Shown: positions 25,668-35,036 of the stretch, piece by piece
How the letters are laid out: every line of letters begins with the position of its first letter
How positions within the stretch are numbered: the stretch's first letter is position 1
Origin: an uncultured Burkholderiales bacterium
GTDB lineage: Bacteria; Pseudomonadota; Gammaproteobacteria; Burkholderiales; Burkholderiaceae_C
Reading direction: 5' to 3'
Assembly (NCBI GenBank): GCA_903880855.1
Contig: CAIRQX010000039.1
Location: forward strand, 33,101-97,100
Length of the DNA stretch: 64,000 bases
Notes under the pieces: generated by a model
Database searches by the model: none
Seen by the model: only the letters and a program-made list of their open reading frames with translations
Told to the model about the DNA's origin: nothing
Program-made: the position numbers and the translations under genes

Positions 25668-25744
25668 TGGTGGGCCCACCTGGACTCGAACCAGGGACCA
25701 AAGGATTATGAGTCCTCTGCTCTAACCAACTGAGCTATAGGCCC
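25668..25744 (-). tRNA. tRNA with CAT anticodon, probably tRNA-Ile2 (lysidine type)
   Basis: The minus strand folds as a 77-nt tRNA: acceptor GGGCCTA with TGGGCCC, anticodon stem GAGGA/TCCTT, loop CTCATAA, T arm CCAGG/CCTGG, discriminator A and an encoded CCA. The anticodon CAT fits elongator Met or Ile2. The C4-G69 and C5-G68 acceptor pairs match the TilS identity elements of tRNA-Ile2, so Ile2 is favoured. It is not an initiator. A degenerate copy of its 3' half lies 4 kb downstream of its 3' end. Confidence 0.93.
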
Positions 25745-25920
25745 TAATCTTGAATTCTACTTCGTTGCCCCGTCCCTTTGAGGACGGAATTAACGGCAGT
25801 CACTTCTTTTGGTTGACTTAAATAAATGTATTTTTGCGTCAACACGTCTTCTCAGCGTCCCGTTGTAGATGTACTCCAAATCAATTGGAGGATTTCACAA
25901 ACAACTGAAAGGTCCATGAA

Positions 25921-26136
25921 ATGAGCAAATTTATCGCAACCCTAATCGCCGGCCTTATCTCTGTAGGCGCCTTTGCAGCAACTACAACTACAGCTCCTAC
26001 TGCAGTTTCTCCAACGGCTACAAAAGCAGGTGCTGAACCAGCCAAGGAAGTAAAAAAGACAACTGCAAAAGTTGCCCAAAAATCAACTGAGAAAGCAACA
26101 ACTCCAACTGCAAAGACACCTGCATCTATTAAATAA
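25921..26136 (+). CDS. Small exported Thr/Ala/Lys-rich basic protein
   Basis: A 71-residue protein of unknown function. Residues 1-19 form a clear Sec signal peptide (MSKFIATLIAGLISVGAFA), leaving a mature chain of about 52 residues made almost only of Thr, Ala, Lys, Pro, Val and Glu, including AEPAKEVKKTTAKVAQK. It is very basic and predicted to be disordered. The composition resembles acid-shock (Asr) and histone-H1-like tails, but this is composition only, not homology. It is monocistronic, with a strong terminator downstream. Confidence 0.75.
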   Translation: MSKFIATLIAGLISVGAFAATTTTAPTAVSPTATKAGAEPAKEVKKTTAKVAQKSTEKATTPTAKTPASIK

Positions 26137-26174
26137 ATAGCTCCTCACACAGAGGAAATATCCAAAAGAACTAC

Positions 26175-26206
26175 TGACGACCTCATGGGAGGTCGTCATT
26201 TTTTTT
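26175..26206 (+). terminator. Intrinsic terminator
   Basis: Nine-bp stem GACGACCTC / GAGGTCGTC with a 4-nt loop, followed by A and eight T residues, 39 nt downstream of the small exported protein gene. Confidence 0.92.
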
Positions 26207-26275
26207 GGTACTCAAAAATGATGTGAAAGAATGCAGCTATGAGCACCTTATGTCTGTTTTTAAAGGCAAGCCCTT

Positions 26276-26752
26276 ATGGATATCAACATCATTTCCGAAG
26301 CAATCAAATTAGCTACGGCTCCCGTCTTTCTTTTAACAGGCGTCGGTGGCATTTTGAACGTGCTTGGCAATAGATTAGGCCGAGTCATTGACAGGGCGAG
26401 GCTGGTTCAAAATTTAATCGAAGAGGCTATGGACAAACGCAGTGCCTCATCGCCCGCCAGACTTGAACGTTATTACCAAGAATTGATCACCCTAGAGCGC
26501 CGTAAAAGCATTATCAATATTGCCACTGCTTTTTTGGTACTGTCTGCCGTATTGATTGCCATGACAGTGATCGAATTATTTTTCTCAGTAGGCATTGAAC
26601 CCGGAAAACTCTATCTTTCAAACTGGGTAGCGATCACTTTTGTCAGCAGTTTTATATCGTTGGTTAGCGCATGTGTTTTGTATTTTGTCGAAATCTTGTA
26701 CGCATCTAACACCATCACATTCCATCCTATTGCGCATAACAAAGTTCACTGA
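26276..26752 (+). CDS. DUF2721 family membrane protein
   Basis: A 158-residue protein of the uncharacterised DUF2721 family. The N-terminus has the family signature ISEAIKLATAPVFLLTGVGG (first membrane segment) followed by LNVLGNRLGRVIDRAR. A coiled charged stretch RLERYYQELITLERRKSII leads to two further membrane helices at about residues 80-102 and 115-140. The next gene, a DMT transporter, starts 2 nt after the stop, so they are translationally coupled. No function is known. Confidence 0.85.
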   Translation: MDINIISEAIKLATAPVFLLTGVGGILNVLGNRLGRVIDRARLVQNLIEEAMDKRSASSPARLERYYQELITLERRKSIINIATAFLVLSAVLIAMTVIELFFSVGIEPGKLYLSNWVAITFVSSFISLVSACVLYFVEILYASNTITFHPIAHNKVH

Positions 26753-26754
26753 GT

Positions 26755-27690
26755 ATGAAATTTTCACCAAGAGCCATTGGCCTGATTGCGGCCTTGGTGA
26801 CTGTCCTGATATGGACATCTTTCATTGTGATCGCACGGGCATCCGCCTCGCACAATTTATTACCCCTTGATATTGCATTTTTGCGCATCCTAGGTGCAGG
26901 AAGTGTCTTGTTGCCATGGGCTTGGTGGCTAATGCGCCCTGAAAGACGCGCCGGTGAAAAAGTAGGCTCTTTGTTAGGACTGTCTCCGTTACCTCTTCGT
27001 ATCACCATCATCGGCGGATTATTTGGTAGTTTTGTTTTTAGCATGCTGTCTTACTCAGGGTTTTTCTTCGCGCCAGCTGCGCACGCTTCTGTTTTGTTGC
27101 CTGGCAGTTTGCCGCTGTGGACGACTTTGATGGCTTGGCTAGTCTTGAGTCAATCGATCTCTAAAGTACGCGTTATTGGCTTGGCGTGCATTGTTTTAGG
27201 TGATTTGTTAGTTGGTGGCTCTAGCCTACTCAAAGCTTTTGATGGTGGCGAGGTATGGAAGGGCGACTTGATGTTTATGTGTGCAGCTAGTTGCTGGTCG
27301 TTTTATACCGTGATCGTGCGTCGTGAAGGCCTAGATGCAGTCCGCGCAACAATGGCAGTCACTGCTTTTTCATGCGTCACGTTTTTACCTTTGTATGCGC
27401 TTTTAGCTTGGCTACAAATCGTTCCTAGCCACTTAGACGCCGCCCCATGGCAAGAACTTTTATTTCAAGCGCTCTACCAAGGTATTGGTTCAGTCGTGAT
27501 TTCCGGAATTTCATTCAACATGATGGTGCGCCACTATGGGCCAGTACGCAGCACCATGATGACTGCTGTTGTTCCAGTCTTGTCAGCTATCTCTGCGGTG
27601 GTACTTTTGAATGAGCCGATACACTGGAACTTGATGGCAGGCCTCGCACTCGTGACCTGCGGCATCTTGTTTGGCGTTCGAAAATCTTAG
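26755..27690 (+). CDS. DMT-superfamily (EamA) transporter
   Basis: A 311-residue inner-membrane protein with about ten predicted helices in two EamA repeats. The first starts IGLIAALVTVLIWTSFIVIA and holds the characteristic PAAHASVLLPGSLPLWT; the second begins LMFMCAASCWSFYTVIVRRE and ends VVPVLSAISAVVLLNEPIHW. Family members export or import amino acids, nucleosides or other metabolites; the substrate cannot be inferred. It is coupled to the DUF2721 gene upstream. Its stop overlaps by 4 nt the stop of the convergent metallo-hydrolase gene. Confidence 0.9.
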   Translation: MKFSPRAIGLIAALVTVLIWTSFIVIARASASHNLLPLDIAFLRILGAGSVLLPWAWWLMRPERRAGEKVGSLLGLSPLPLRITIIGGLFGSFVFSMLSYSGFFFAPAAHASVLLPGSLPLWTTLMAWLVLSQSISKVRVIGLACIVLGDLLVGGSSLLKAFDGGEVWKGDLMFMCAASCWSFYTVIVRREGLDAVRATMAVTAFSCVTFLPLYALLAWLQIVPSHLDAAPWQELLFQALYQGIGSVVISGISFNMMVRHYGPVRSTMMTAVVPVLSAISAVVLLNEPIHWNLMAGLALVTCGILFGVRKS

Positions 27691-28535
27691 AACTCCAGCG
27701 TTTGACCTTCTGTCATGGGAACCACTTTGACAGTACTGCCCTTCATAGCTTCTTGAAATTCGGCCAGAGTACCTTTGGCAATAGGGTTGGAGTTGTAGTG
27801 GATGGGCATCACCATTTTTGGCTTGATCCAATTGCGAATGGCATACGCTGCATCGTCTGGGTCCATAGTGAAGTTACCGCCGATGGGGGCTAACACCAGA
27901 TCAGGCTTGTAGTGTTCGCTGATGAACTTCATATCACCAAACAAACCTGTGTCGCCCATATGCCAAATCTTGAAGCCGTTTTCTAATTCGATGATGTAGC
28001 CAACCGCTTCTCCTGCTGGATGCGCTTCATTCTTGCCAGTGGCTGGGTTGTTCCAAACCAAGAGCGAGGAGTGTTCGGCAGCAACCGCTGTGATCTTGAT
28101 CCCGGGTTGGGGCTTGACTGAACCTGATTTATTGAAGCGGTGTGTCAAGTTAGGTGGCAACACGCCTAAGGTAATGAGAGGTGTCATCATGTCCGCTGGG
28201 CCATACAACACAGAGTTGTTGAGTTTGGCAAGAGCTGGTGCATCACCTAAATGGTCCACGTGACCGTGGGTGACCAACAAGATGTCGATTTTTCCCAAAG
28301 CGGCAAAGTCTGTTTTGTAAGGCGCTGGTGTTTTTGGGCCACCGGTTAACCATGGGTCAATGACGATGATTTTTCCACCGGGGGTTTTGATGCGAAAGCC
28401 TGCTTGGCCGAGCCACAGTAGTTCTGTTTTTCCACTACCAGCAGGTGCTGTTTGCGCTTGGGCATTGGCGCTTAAAAAGCCGACTGCCAACAATCCGATG
28501 GCGATCAAATGTTTAAAAGTATTTTTTATTTGCAC
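27687..28535 (-). CDS. Exported metallo-beta-lactamase-fold hydrolase (UPF0173-like)
   Basis: A 282-residue metal-dependent hydrolase. A signal peptide (hydrophobic core LIAIGLLAVGFL, cleavage near NAQAQ) precedes the catalytic domain. The zinc motif is THGHVDHLGD (His90, His92, Asp94, His95). Further ligands are in AAEHSS, GDTGLFGDM and MPIHYNS. The fold matches YcjV/UPF0173 (L-ascorbate-6-phosphate lactonase-like) proteins, most of which are cytosolic, so the signal peptide is a departure from the usual form. The substrate is unknown. Confidence 0.85.
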   Translation of the reverse strand: MQIKNTFKHLIAIGLLAVGFLSANAQAQTAPAGSGKTELLWLGQAGFRIKTPGGKIIVIDPWLTGGPKTPAPYKTDFAALGKIDILLVTHGHVDHLGDAPALAKLNNSVLYGPADMMTPLITLGVLPPNLTHRFNKSGSVKPQPGIKITAVAAEHSSLLVWNNPATGKNEAHPAGEAVGYIIELENGFKIWHMGDTGLFGDMKFISEHYKPDLVLAPIGGNFTMDPDDAAYAIRNWIKPKMVMPIHYNSNPIAKGTLAEFQEAMKGSTVKVVPMTEGQTLEF

Positions 28536-28577
28536 GGTTGTGTCTCCTTTGTTTACGAATAGTAACGGTTATTGAAA

Positions 28578-29585
28578 TTATTTATGGCTCAGAGCGTTGC
28601 TCACCAATTTAGAGGTGATGTCCACAATATGAATCATCCTGTCATAAGCCATGCGTGTCGGACCAATCACACCGAGCGTGCCAACCACTTGGCCGTCAAT
28701 TTCATAAGGAGCGCTCACGACGGAGAGTTCTTCAATAGGCACGATTTGGCTTTCGCCGCCAATGTAGATACGTACGCCCTCGGCTTGGGCAGAAATATCT
28801 AGCAAGCGCACCAACTGGGCTTTTTGCTCAAATAAATCAAAAGCACGACGCAATTGCCCCATGTCGCTAGAGAAGTCACTCACTGACAACAAATTACGCT
28901 CCCCGCTGATGACCACATCATCTTGCGGTTGCGAAAGCGCCTCCGTACTCACCTGCACCGCGGCTTGCATCAAAGTGGCAATCTCGCCGCGCAACGATTC
29001 CACTTCTGCTAACAATTTCTCTCGCACTTGCTCAATCGCCATTCCGGCGAAGTGGTGGTTCAAATAATTAGAAGCTTCGGTCAACTGTGATGCGCTGTAG
29101 TCGACTTCGGTAAACAAGACCCGGTTTTGAACGTCACCCTCAGGCGAAACCATGATGACCAATAGCCTGCGCTCGGACAGTCTGAGGAATTCAATATGCC
29201 TAAATATCGAACTTCGACGTGGCGCAATCACAACACCTACAAAATGTGACAAGTCAGACAACAAATTTGCTGCATTAGCGATTACTTTTTGCGGCTGATC
29301 TGCTGCCAAACTTGGGGTATGCAAATGCTCCCGATCCGCCGTCAACATCGTGTCTACAAACAGCCGGTATCCGCGCGAGGTAGGCACTCGCCCCGCAGAG
29401 GTATGGGGGCTGGCGATGAGGCCCAGCACCTCCAAATCGGACATAACGTTGCGTATGGTGGCAGGAGAGAGTTCTATGCCGGTTTCACGGGCAAGGGTGC
29501 GCGATCCGACGGGTTGCCCGTCGGAGATATAGCGTTCAACCAGTGCTTTCAGGAGCACTTTGGCGCGATCGTCTAGCATGTTCAT
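28578..29585 (-). CDS. hrcA: Heat-inducible transcription repressor HrcA
   Basis: A 335-residue repressor that binds the CIRCE operator and is released on heat shock when GroEL is titrated. The N-terminal winged-helix has [36 protein letters not shown] and [19 protein letters not shown]. The C-terminal domain has [18 protein letters not shown] and [17 protein letters not shown]. It diverges from nadK across 33 bp and is not next to grpE-dnaK. A perfect CIRCE site occurs in this window in front of rpoH at 43768-43794, and none in front of hrcA itself. Confidence 0.97.
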   Translation of the reverse strand: MNMLDDRAKVLLKALVERYISDGQPVGSRTLARETGIELSPATIRNVMSDLEVLGLIASPHTSAGRVPTSRGYRLFVDTMLTADREHLHTPSLAADQPQKVIANAANLLSDLSHFVGVVIAPRRSSIFRHIEFLRLSERRLLVIMVSPEGDVQNRVLFTEVDYSASQLTEASNYLNHHFAGMAIEQVREKLLAEVESLRGEIATLMQAAVQVSTEALSQPQDDVVISGERNLLSVSDFSSDMGQLRRAFDLFEQKAQLVRLLDISAQAEGVRIYIGGESQIVPIEELSVVSAPYEIDGQVVGTLGVIGPTRMAYDRMIHIVDITSKLVSNALSHK

Positions 29586-29618
29586 GGTTAAGACAAATTT
29601 TAGTGATGTAATTTAGCC

Positions 29619-30515
29619 ATGAAATCCACATTTCGTCAGATTGCTTTGATTGGTAAATACCATCTGCCCGTGGGCAGTGGGGCGAAACCGTCCTCTAAGC
29701 AAGCACTGCAGAGCATCGCACAGTTTCTGCTCGCCCAAGGCTTGGATGTCATTCTGGAGCACGATACTGCGTCAAACACGGGTATTACCGGATATTCGGT
29801 GATGGATGTTGACGGCATCGGCAAATCTTGCGATTTGGCCTTGGTGGTCGGAGGAGACGGCACCATGTTGGGATACGGGCGGCTTTTAGCGAAATACGAT
29901 GTACCGCTCATTGGTATCAACCAAGGCCGCTTGGGTTTTATTACTGATATCCCGATCCAAGGTTTTGAAGACACCCTCAAGCCTATTTTGCGCGGTGAAT
30001 TTGAAGAAGACAAGCGCGCGCTCATGCATGCCAAAGTTTGGCGCGATGGACACTGTGTGTTTGATGCACTAGCCATGAACGACGTAGTAGTCAACCGTGG
30101 CGCCACCTCCGGCATGGTGGAGATGCGCGTAGAGGTGGACGGCCGATTTGTTGCCAACCAACGCGCAGACGGTTTAATCATTGCCACTTCCACTGGCAGC
30201 ACTGCGTATTCATTGTCGGCAGGCGGCCCTCTTTTGCATCCATCCCTGAATGCCTGGGTGATGGCACCTATCGCCCCGCACACGCTATCGAATCGTCCTA
30301 TCGTCTTAGCTGATACAGAAGAGATTGCGATTGACTTGATCTCTGGTCGAGACGCCAGCGCTAATTTTGATATGCAGTCATTGGCCGCTCTTTTGTTGGG
30401 CGACCGCATAACTGTGACGCGCTCGAAATTTTCTGTTCGGTTTTTACATCCAAAAGGCTGGAGTTATTTCGATACCTTGCGTGAAAAACTGCACTGGAAC
30501 GAGGGTGTGGCATGA
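29619..30515 (+). CDS. nadK: NAD kinase
   Basis: ATP-dependent NAD kinase of 298 residues that supplies NADP. It shows [15 protein letters not shown] (GGDG nucleotide-binding motif), [13 protein letters not shown], the catalytic NDVVVNRG segment, and [17 protein letters not shown]. It heads a tightly coupled operon: the recN ATG overlaps the nadK TGA by 4 nt, and recN overlaps rapZ in the same way. Confidence 0.97.
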   Translation: MKSTFRQIALIGKYHLPVGSGAKPSSKQALQSIAQFLLAQGLDVILEHDTASNTGITGYSVMDVDGIGKSCDLALVVGGDGTMLGYGRLLAKYDVPLIGINQGRLGFITDIPIQGFEDTLKPILRGEFEEDKRALMHAKVWRDGHCVFDALAMNDVVVNRGATSGMVEMRVEVDGRFVANQRADGLIIATSTGSTAYSLSAGGPLLHPSLNAWVMAPIAPHTLSNRPIVLADTEEIAIDLISGRDASANFDMQSLAALLLGDRITVTRSKFSVRFLHPKGWSYFDTLREKLHWNEGVA

Positions 30516-32257
30516 GCTTGCGCCATATTGTTTTGCGCGACTTTGTGATTGTTCGCGCGTTCGATTTGGATTTATCGACAGGGTTTACGGCACTCACCGG
30601 CGAGACGGGAGCAGGCAAATCGATTTTGATTGACGCAGTTCAACTCGTGCTGGGTTCACGCGCTGAATCTGGTGTGATCAGAGAAGGCGCAAACCGTACA
30701 GAAATTAGCGCTGAATTTGACGTAACGCCTGATGTCTTGTCTTGGTTACAAGAAGAAGGCTTTGACGACATAGCCGCTCAAGATGGCGTTTTACTCAAAC
30801 GCACCATTGACCTACAAGGTAAGAGCCGCGCTTGGATCAATGGCAGCCCTGCTACTGCGGCACAACTGCGTGCATTAGGCGACTTGCTGCTCGACATCCA
30901 TGGTCAGCATGCTTGGCAAAGCCTCACTCGTCCTGACGCAGTACGCGGATTGCTAGACGCTTATGCAAGCATTGACTTAAAAAATTTGCACAGCGCGTGG
31001 ACATCTTGGCGCTTAGCCACCCAAACCCTGCACGATGCGCAACACGACCAAGCCAGCTTGCAAGATGAACGCGAGCGTTTGATGTGGCAAGTGGGTGAAG
31101 TAGACAAGCTGAGCCCCGCGGCAGACGAATGGGATGAACTCAACAACCAACATACGCGTCTGTCACACGCACAAGCTTTGATGGACGCCGCACAAAGCGC
31201 CATACAAGCATTAGAGGACGACGACAACGGCGCCCTAACCCTGCTGGCAAAAGCTCAAACTGCACTCCAAGAGCAAGCCCATGTAGAGGCTGAGTTTGCA
31301 AATTGGGTAGATGTTCTGGCCTCAAGCGTGGCGCAAGCGAGCGATGTAGCGCATTCATTACAGGCATATCTCAGCCATACCGAATTGGATCCAGACGGCC
31401 TACAAGCTTTAGATGAGCGCATGGGTTTGTGGATGTCTTTAGCAAGACGCTTTAAACGCACACCGCAAGAGTTGCCTGCCGTTTATGCCGAATGGAAGCA
31501 ACGCTTGTTACAACTAGAAGCCTCTAGCGACCTTGAAGCATTGGAGCGCGCGCAAGCACAAGCTTTTACCCACTACACCACAGAAGCACAAAAGGTTTCT
31601 AAAGCGCGTGCAAAGGCTGCGCCGCAGTTGGCGACTTCTATTACCCAGGCTATGCAAGGCCTAGGCATGCAAGGTGGTCGTTTTGAAGTGGCTCTTGAAA
31701 CCAATGACCAACCCAGCGCCAGCGGACTAGAAAGCGTAGTGTTTTTGGTAGCGGGTCATGCAGGCAGTACGCCAAGACCAGTTGGCAAAGTGGCCTCAGG
31801 TGGCGAACTTTCCCGCATTGCGTTGGCGATCGCCGTTACCACGAGCCAATTGGGTAGTGCCCAGACATTGATTTTTGATGAGGTTGACTCAGGCGTCGGC
31901 GGTGCGGTGGCTGAAACCGTCGGACGTTTGATGCAACAACTAGGCATTGACCGCCAAGTGTTGGCAGTGACCCACTTGCCGCAAGTCGCCGCTTGTGCAG
32001 ACCACCATGGCGTTGTGTCTAAGCATAGCGATGCACAAGGGGTCGCGAGCAGCGTGACCTTGGTAGAAGGCGAAGAGCGAGTGAGTGAAATTGCACGCAT
32101 GCTGGGTGGTGAAAAAATTTCTGACACAACTCGCGCACATGCTCGCGAAATGCTGCACTTACACAATAAAAATTTAAGCGCTAATGCAAATACAAATGAA
32201 AATACGGTTGCAATATCAAATGCAAAAGTAACTGCAAAGGTAAAGGCCAAAGCATGA
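30512..32257 (+). CDS. recN: DNA repair protein RecN
   Basis: SMC-like ATPase acting in double-strand-break repair; 581 residues against the usual 550-560. Walker A is [13 protein letters not shown] near 29-41, the coiled-coil region spans about 155-360, and the C-terminal lobe contains [14 protein letters not shown] (signature), [13 protein letters not shown] (Walker B) and [15 protein letters not shown]. The last 27 or so residues after MLHLHNKN are a low-complexity tail of Asn, Ala, Lys, Thr and Val not usual for RecN. That tail DNA is A-rich and ends in the 4-nt ATGA overlap with rapZ. Confidence 0.96.
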   Translation: MSLRHIVLRDFVIVRAFDLDLSTGFTALTGETGAGKSILIDAVQLVLGSRAESGVIREGANRTEISAEFDVTPDVLSWLQEEGFDDIAAQDGVLLKRTIDLQGKSRAWINGSPATAAQLRALGDLLLDIHGQHAWQSLTRPDAVRGLLDAYASIDLKNLHSAWTSWRLATQTLHDAQHDQASLQDERERLMWQVGEVDKLSPAADEWDELNNQHTRLSHAQALMDAAQSAIQALEDDDNGALTLLAKAQTALQEQAHVEAEFANWVDVLASSVAQASDVAHSLQAYLSHTELDPDGLQALDERMGLWMSLARRFKRTPQELPAVYAEWKQRLLQLEASSDLEALERAQAQAFTHYTTEAQKVSKARAKAAPQLATSITQAMQGLGMQGGRFEVALETNDQPSASGLESVVFLVAGHAGSTPRPVGKVASGGELSRIALAIAVTTSQLGSAQTLIFDEVDSGVGGAVAETVGRLMQQLGIDRQVLAVTHLPQVAACADHHGVVSKHSDAQGVASSVTLVEGEERVSEIARMLGGEKISDTTRAHAREMLHLHNKNLSANANTNENTVAISNAKVTAKVKAKA

Positions 32258-33129
32258 CGCTCGAGTTGGTGCTCATCACAGGAATGTCAGGCTCTGGCAA
32301 ATCTGTCGCTCTGCACGCGCTTGAAGATGCTGGCTACTACTGTGTAGACAACCTGCCCCCCGAATTGTTGTTGCCATTTGTAGAGTTAGAGCAACAAAAG
32401 CAAGCTGACAAAGTGGCAATCGCCATGGATGTGCGCAGCGCCCAATCCTTGCCTTTGGTTCCAGCCCAGTTAGCAGAATTGCGTCGCAAGAATGTCAATA
32501 TCCGTTTGCTCTTTTTAGATGCCACCACCGACACCTTGGTTCGTCGATTCTCTGAAACGCGCAGGCGCCACCCGCTTTCTCGCCAGCATGACAGTGGCCA
32601 GTCCACCGACTTAGACCGTGATGTAGTCGAAGCTATTGAAATGGAACGTAGCTTGCTTGGCGACTTGCGCGAAGAGTCACACATCATCGATACGAGTTTG
32701 CTCAGAAGCGCTAAATTGCAAGGCTATATCAAATCTTTGATTTCGGCACCTGCAACGCAACTCACGTTAATGTTCGAGTCCTTTGCCTTCAAACGCGGAA
32801 TCCCTATGCATGCGGACTATGTGTTTGATGTGCGCATGCTGCCAAACCCCCATTACGAAGCCAGTTTGAAACACTTAACCGGTCAAGATGCCAGCGTCGC
32901 AGAATGGTTAGCGGGCTATCCTGCTGTCAATGCGATGGCAGAGCAAATTGCCACGTTTTTAAAGGCTTGGCTGCCTGATTTAAGCAATGACCACCGCAGT
33001 TATGTCACGGTGGCCATTGGCTGCACAGGTGGTCAACATCGCTCTGTGTTTTTGGTAGAACTGCTGACCAAACAATTCGCCTCCGAATGGGTGACCTTAA
33101 AGCGCCATCGCGAGCTGGATACGCATTAA
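32254..33129 (+). CDS. rapZ: RNase adapter protein RapZ (P-loop nucleotide-binding)
   Basis: A 291-residue P-loop protein which in enterics guides RNase E to the GlmZ sRNA; in other bacteria the role is less clear. It has Walker [19 protein letters not shown] (about 7-24), [19 protein letters not shown] and a C-terminal block with [17 protein letters not shown]. It is translationally coupled to recN and its stop overlaps by 4 nt the stop of the convergent mutY gene. No ptsN or HPr kinase genes lie next to it in this window. Confidence 0.95.
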   Translation: MTLELVLITGMSGSGKSVALHALEDAGYYCVDNLPPELLLPFVELEQQKQADKVAIAMDVRSAQSLPLVPAQLAELRRKNVNIRLLFLDATTDTLVRRFSETRRRHPLSRQHDSGQSTDLDRDVVEAIEMERSLLGDLREESHIIDTSLLRSAKLQGYIKSLISAPATQLTLMFESFAFKRGIPMHADYVFDVRMLPNPHYEASLKHLTGQDASVAEWLAGYPAVNAMAEQIATFLKAWLPDLSNDHRSYVTVAIGCTGGQHRSVFLVELLTKQFASEWVTLKRHRELDTH

Positions 33130-34160
33130 CCCAGAAGTTTGCGAATGGGGGCTGGCAAGCCTATGTTAGGTATCGATGGCCGATCAAACCAACGCCCATG
33201 CCCCAGAGATTTTTGGGCTTTGAGACGCAATGCCACTGGATGCAAATACAAGTCTTTGTGTGTGAGCATATGTTTGACTACAGGCATATCTTGTAAATCC
33301 AACTTGCTCTTGGTTTTAATAAAAGCCTGCAGCGATTCATAACTCTCAAACACCGGCAAGCAATACAAGCCCGCCCAAATACCCGACTGCGGTCTTTGCA
33401 CCAGCCACACATCGTCATTTTTAGTTTGTGCGTAAAGCAACCACAGTTGTTCACTGGTGCGTTTTAGTTTTTTGGTTTTGACAGGATAGTTTTCTGGTTT
33501 GCCTTCTTTGACTGCTTTGCAGTTTTCTTTCACAGGACATTGCAGACATTGTGGATTTTTGGGAGTACACAAAGTAGCACCTAAATCCATCATCCCTTGC
33601 GTGTAGTGCGGCATCGCTTGCGCAACATGCTGGGTCGGCAACAACGTTTGCCCTTTCTCCCATAATAATTTTTCGTTCTTGGCGACAGCCAAATCTTGTC
33701 CAAATCCAAAATACCGGGTGAGCACGCGTTTGACATTGGCGTCCAAAATAGCAATGGGCTCTCCAAAACACAGAGATGCAACGGCGGCTGCAGTCGATCT
33801 GCCAATACCTGGCAATGTTTGCAAGGTCAATGCATCACGCGGGAATACACCGCCATGCAATGCCATGACGTCTTGTGCGGCGCGGTGTAAATTACGTGCG
33901 CGGCTGTAGTAACCCAGCCCACTCCACAAGCCCATGACTTCTTCTTGCGAAGCTTTGGCTAAATCTTTGACAGTGGGAAAGTGCTGCATAAAGCGCGCGA
34001 AGTAATCGCGCACAGTCACCACCTGCGTTTGTTGCAACATAATTTCTGACAACCACACCGCATAAGGATCTTGTGTGTTTTGCCAAGGTAAATCATGGCG
34101 ACCATGTATTTTTTGCCAAGCCACTATTGCATTGCCAAACTGCCAAGTTGTTTTGCGCAT
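33126..34160 (-). CDS. mutY: Adenine DNA glycosylase MutY
   Basis: Removes adenine mispaired with 8-oxoguanine. From ATG 34160 the protein is 344 residues. The catalytic Glu39 is in [11 protein letters not shown], the helix-hairpin-helix is [12 protein letters not shown], and the catalytic Asp140 is in [10 protein letters not shown]. The 4Fe-4S cluster is Cys198-X6-Cys205-X2-Cys208-X5-Cys214. The C-terminal NUDIX-like domain recognises the oxidised base. ATG 34160 sits 2 nt after the mutM stop, so reinitiation after mutM is likely; a GTG at 34178 is an alternative overlapping start. Pairing with mutM gives a compact GO-repair operon. Confidence 0.96.
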   Translation of the reverse strand: MRKTTWQFGNAIVAWQKIHGRHDLPWQNTQDPYAVWLSEIMLQQTQVVTVRDYFARFMQHFPTVKDLAKASQEEVMGLWSGLGYYSRARNLHRAAQDVMALHGGVFPRDALTLQTLPGIGRSTAAAVASLCFGEPIAILDANVKRVLTRYFGFGQDLAVAKNEKLLWEKGQTLLPTQHVAQAMPHYTQGMMDLGATLCTPKNPQCLQCPVKENCKAVKEGKPENYPVKTKKLKRTSEQLWLLYAQTKNDDVWLVQRPQSGIWAGLYCLPVFESYESLQAFIKTKSKLDLQDMPVVKHMLTHKDLYLHPVALRLKAQKSLGHGRWFDRPSIPNIGLPAPIRKLLG

Positions 34161-34162
34161 AG

Positions 34163-34996
34163 TCACGGCTTTTGACACGCAGAGCAGTAGTAAGTGGCAC
34201 GCTGTCCTTGCACCAAGCGTTTAATCACATTGCCGCACAACCTGCAAGGCTCGCCAGCGCGGTCATACACATTGGCCTCTAACTGGAAGTAACCCGTTTG
34301 CCCATCTGCATTGGAAAAATCACGTAAGGTACTACCGCCTTTGGCCACTGCCCGTGCCAGCACATCAATGATGGCGATCCTGAGTTTTTCTGCGCGTAAT
34401 CTACTGATGCGATGGGCACGCACTGTCGGACGAATTCCCGCTAAAAACAAAGCTTCAGATGCATAAATATTGCCAACGCCCACCACAATATCGCCAGCCA
34501 ATAAGACTTGTTTGATGACTGCGTTACGCTTTTTTAAATTTTTATGGAAAGTATCTAAATCGAAGTTGCCAGCTAATGGTTCAACACCGAGATGCCCCAA
34601 AAGCTTTTGCGCAATAGCGCTGGTCTCAGACTCTGCATAGACCACTGCGCCAAAACGCCGCGGGTCGTTTAATCTCAGTAGTCCTTGGGTAGTGAATAAA
34701 TCAAAATGGTCATGGGGTTGTGGCCGGCTTATGACAGCGCCAGTGTTAGCGGCTGGAGTAAAACTCAAACTACCCGACATTCCCAGGTGCCACAGTACCA
34801 AGCCTTCATTCAAATCCATTAGCAGGTATTTACCCCGTCTTCTTACTCCCAAGACTTTTCGGCCAATCAAAGTTGCCGGATTCACACCCAGTGGCCAGCG
34901 AAGGGGTTTGCCGACTCGCACATTGAAAATATCAGCGTTTGCAATGCGGTCAGCAAAACTTAAACGCGTTACTTCTACCTCGGGTAATTCAGGCAT
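34163..34996 (-). CDS. mutM: Formamidopyrimidine-DNA glycosylase (Fpg/MutM)
   Basis: Bifunctional glycosylase/AP lyase for 8-oxoguanine; 277 residues. The N-terminus [14 protein letters not shown] carries the catalytic Pro2 and Glu3. Lys in [14 protein letters not shown] is the beta-elimination helper, and [13 protein letters not shown] lies in the helix-two-turn-helix. The C-terminal zinc finger has cysteine pairs CRLC and CSAC. It is upstream of mutY in the same operon and diverges from the TPR protein gene across 40 bp. Confidence 0.97.
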   Translation of the reverse strand: MPELPEVEVTRLSFADRIANADIFNVRVGKPLRWPLGVNPATLIGRKVLGVRRRGKYLLMDLNEGLVLWHLGMSGSLSFTPAANTGAVISRPQPHDHFDLFTTQGLLRLNDPRRFGAVVYAESETSAIAQKLLGHLGVEPLAGNFDLDTFHKNLKKRNAVIKQVLLAGDIVVGVGNIYASEALFLAGIRPTVRAHRISRLRAEKLRIAIIDVLARAVAKGGSTLRDFSNADGQTGYFQLEANVYDRAGEPCRLCGNVIKRLVQGQRATYYCSACQKP

Positions 34997-35036
34997 GTCG
35001 GCATCAATATAAAAGTAAAGCCATTATGATGCCTGC

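Noticed and set aside
29636-30409. 257-codon frame antisense to nadK
   Set aside because: It lies wholly opposite a clearly functional nadK, has no family motif and shows Ser/Pro/Arg-rich noise composition.
34161-34178. GTG start for mutY overlapping mutM
   Set aside because: ATG 34160, 2 nt after the mutM stop, gives the usual MutY N-terminus; the GTG remains possible but is less likely.
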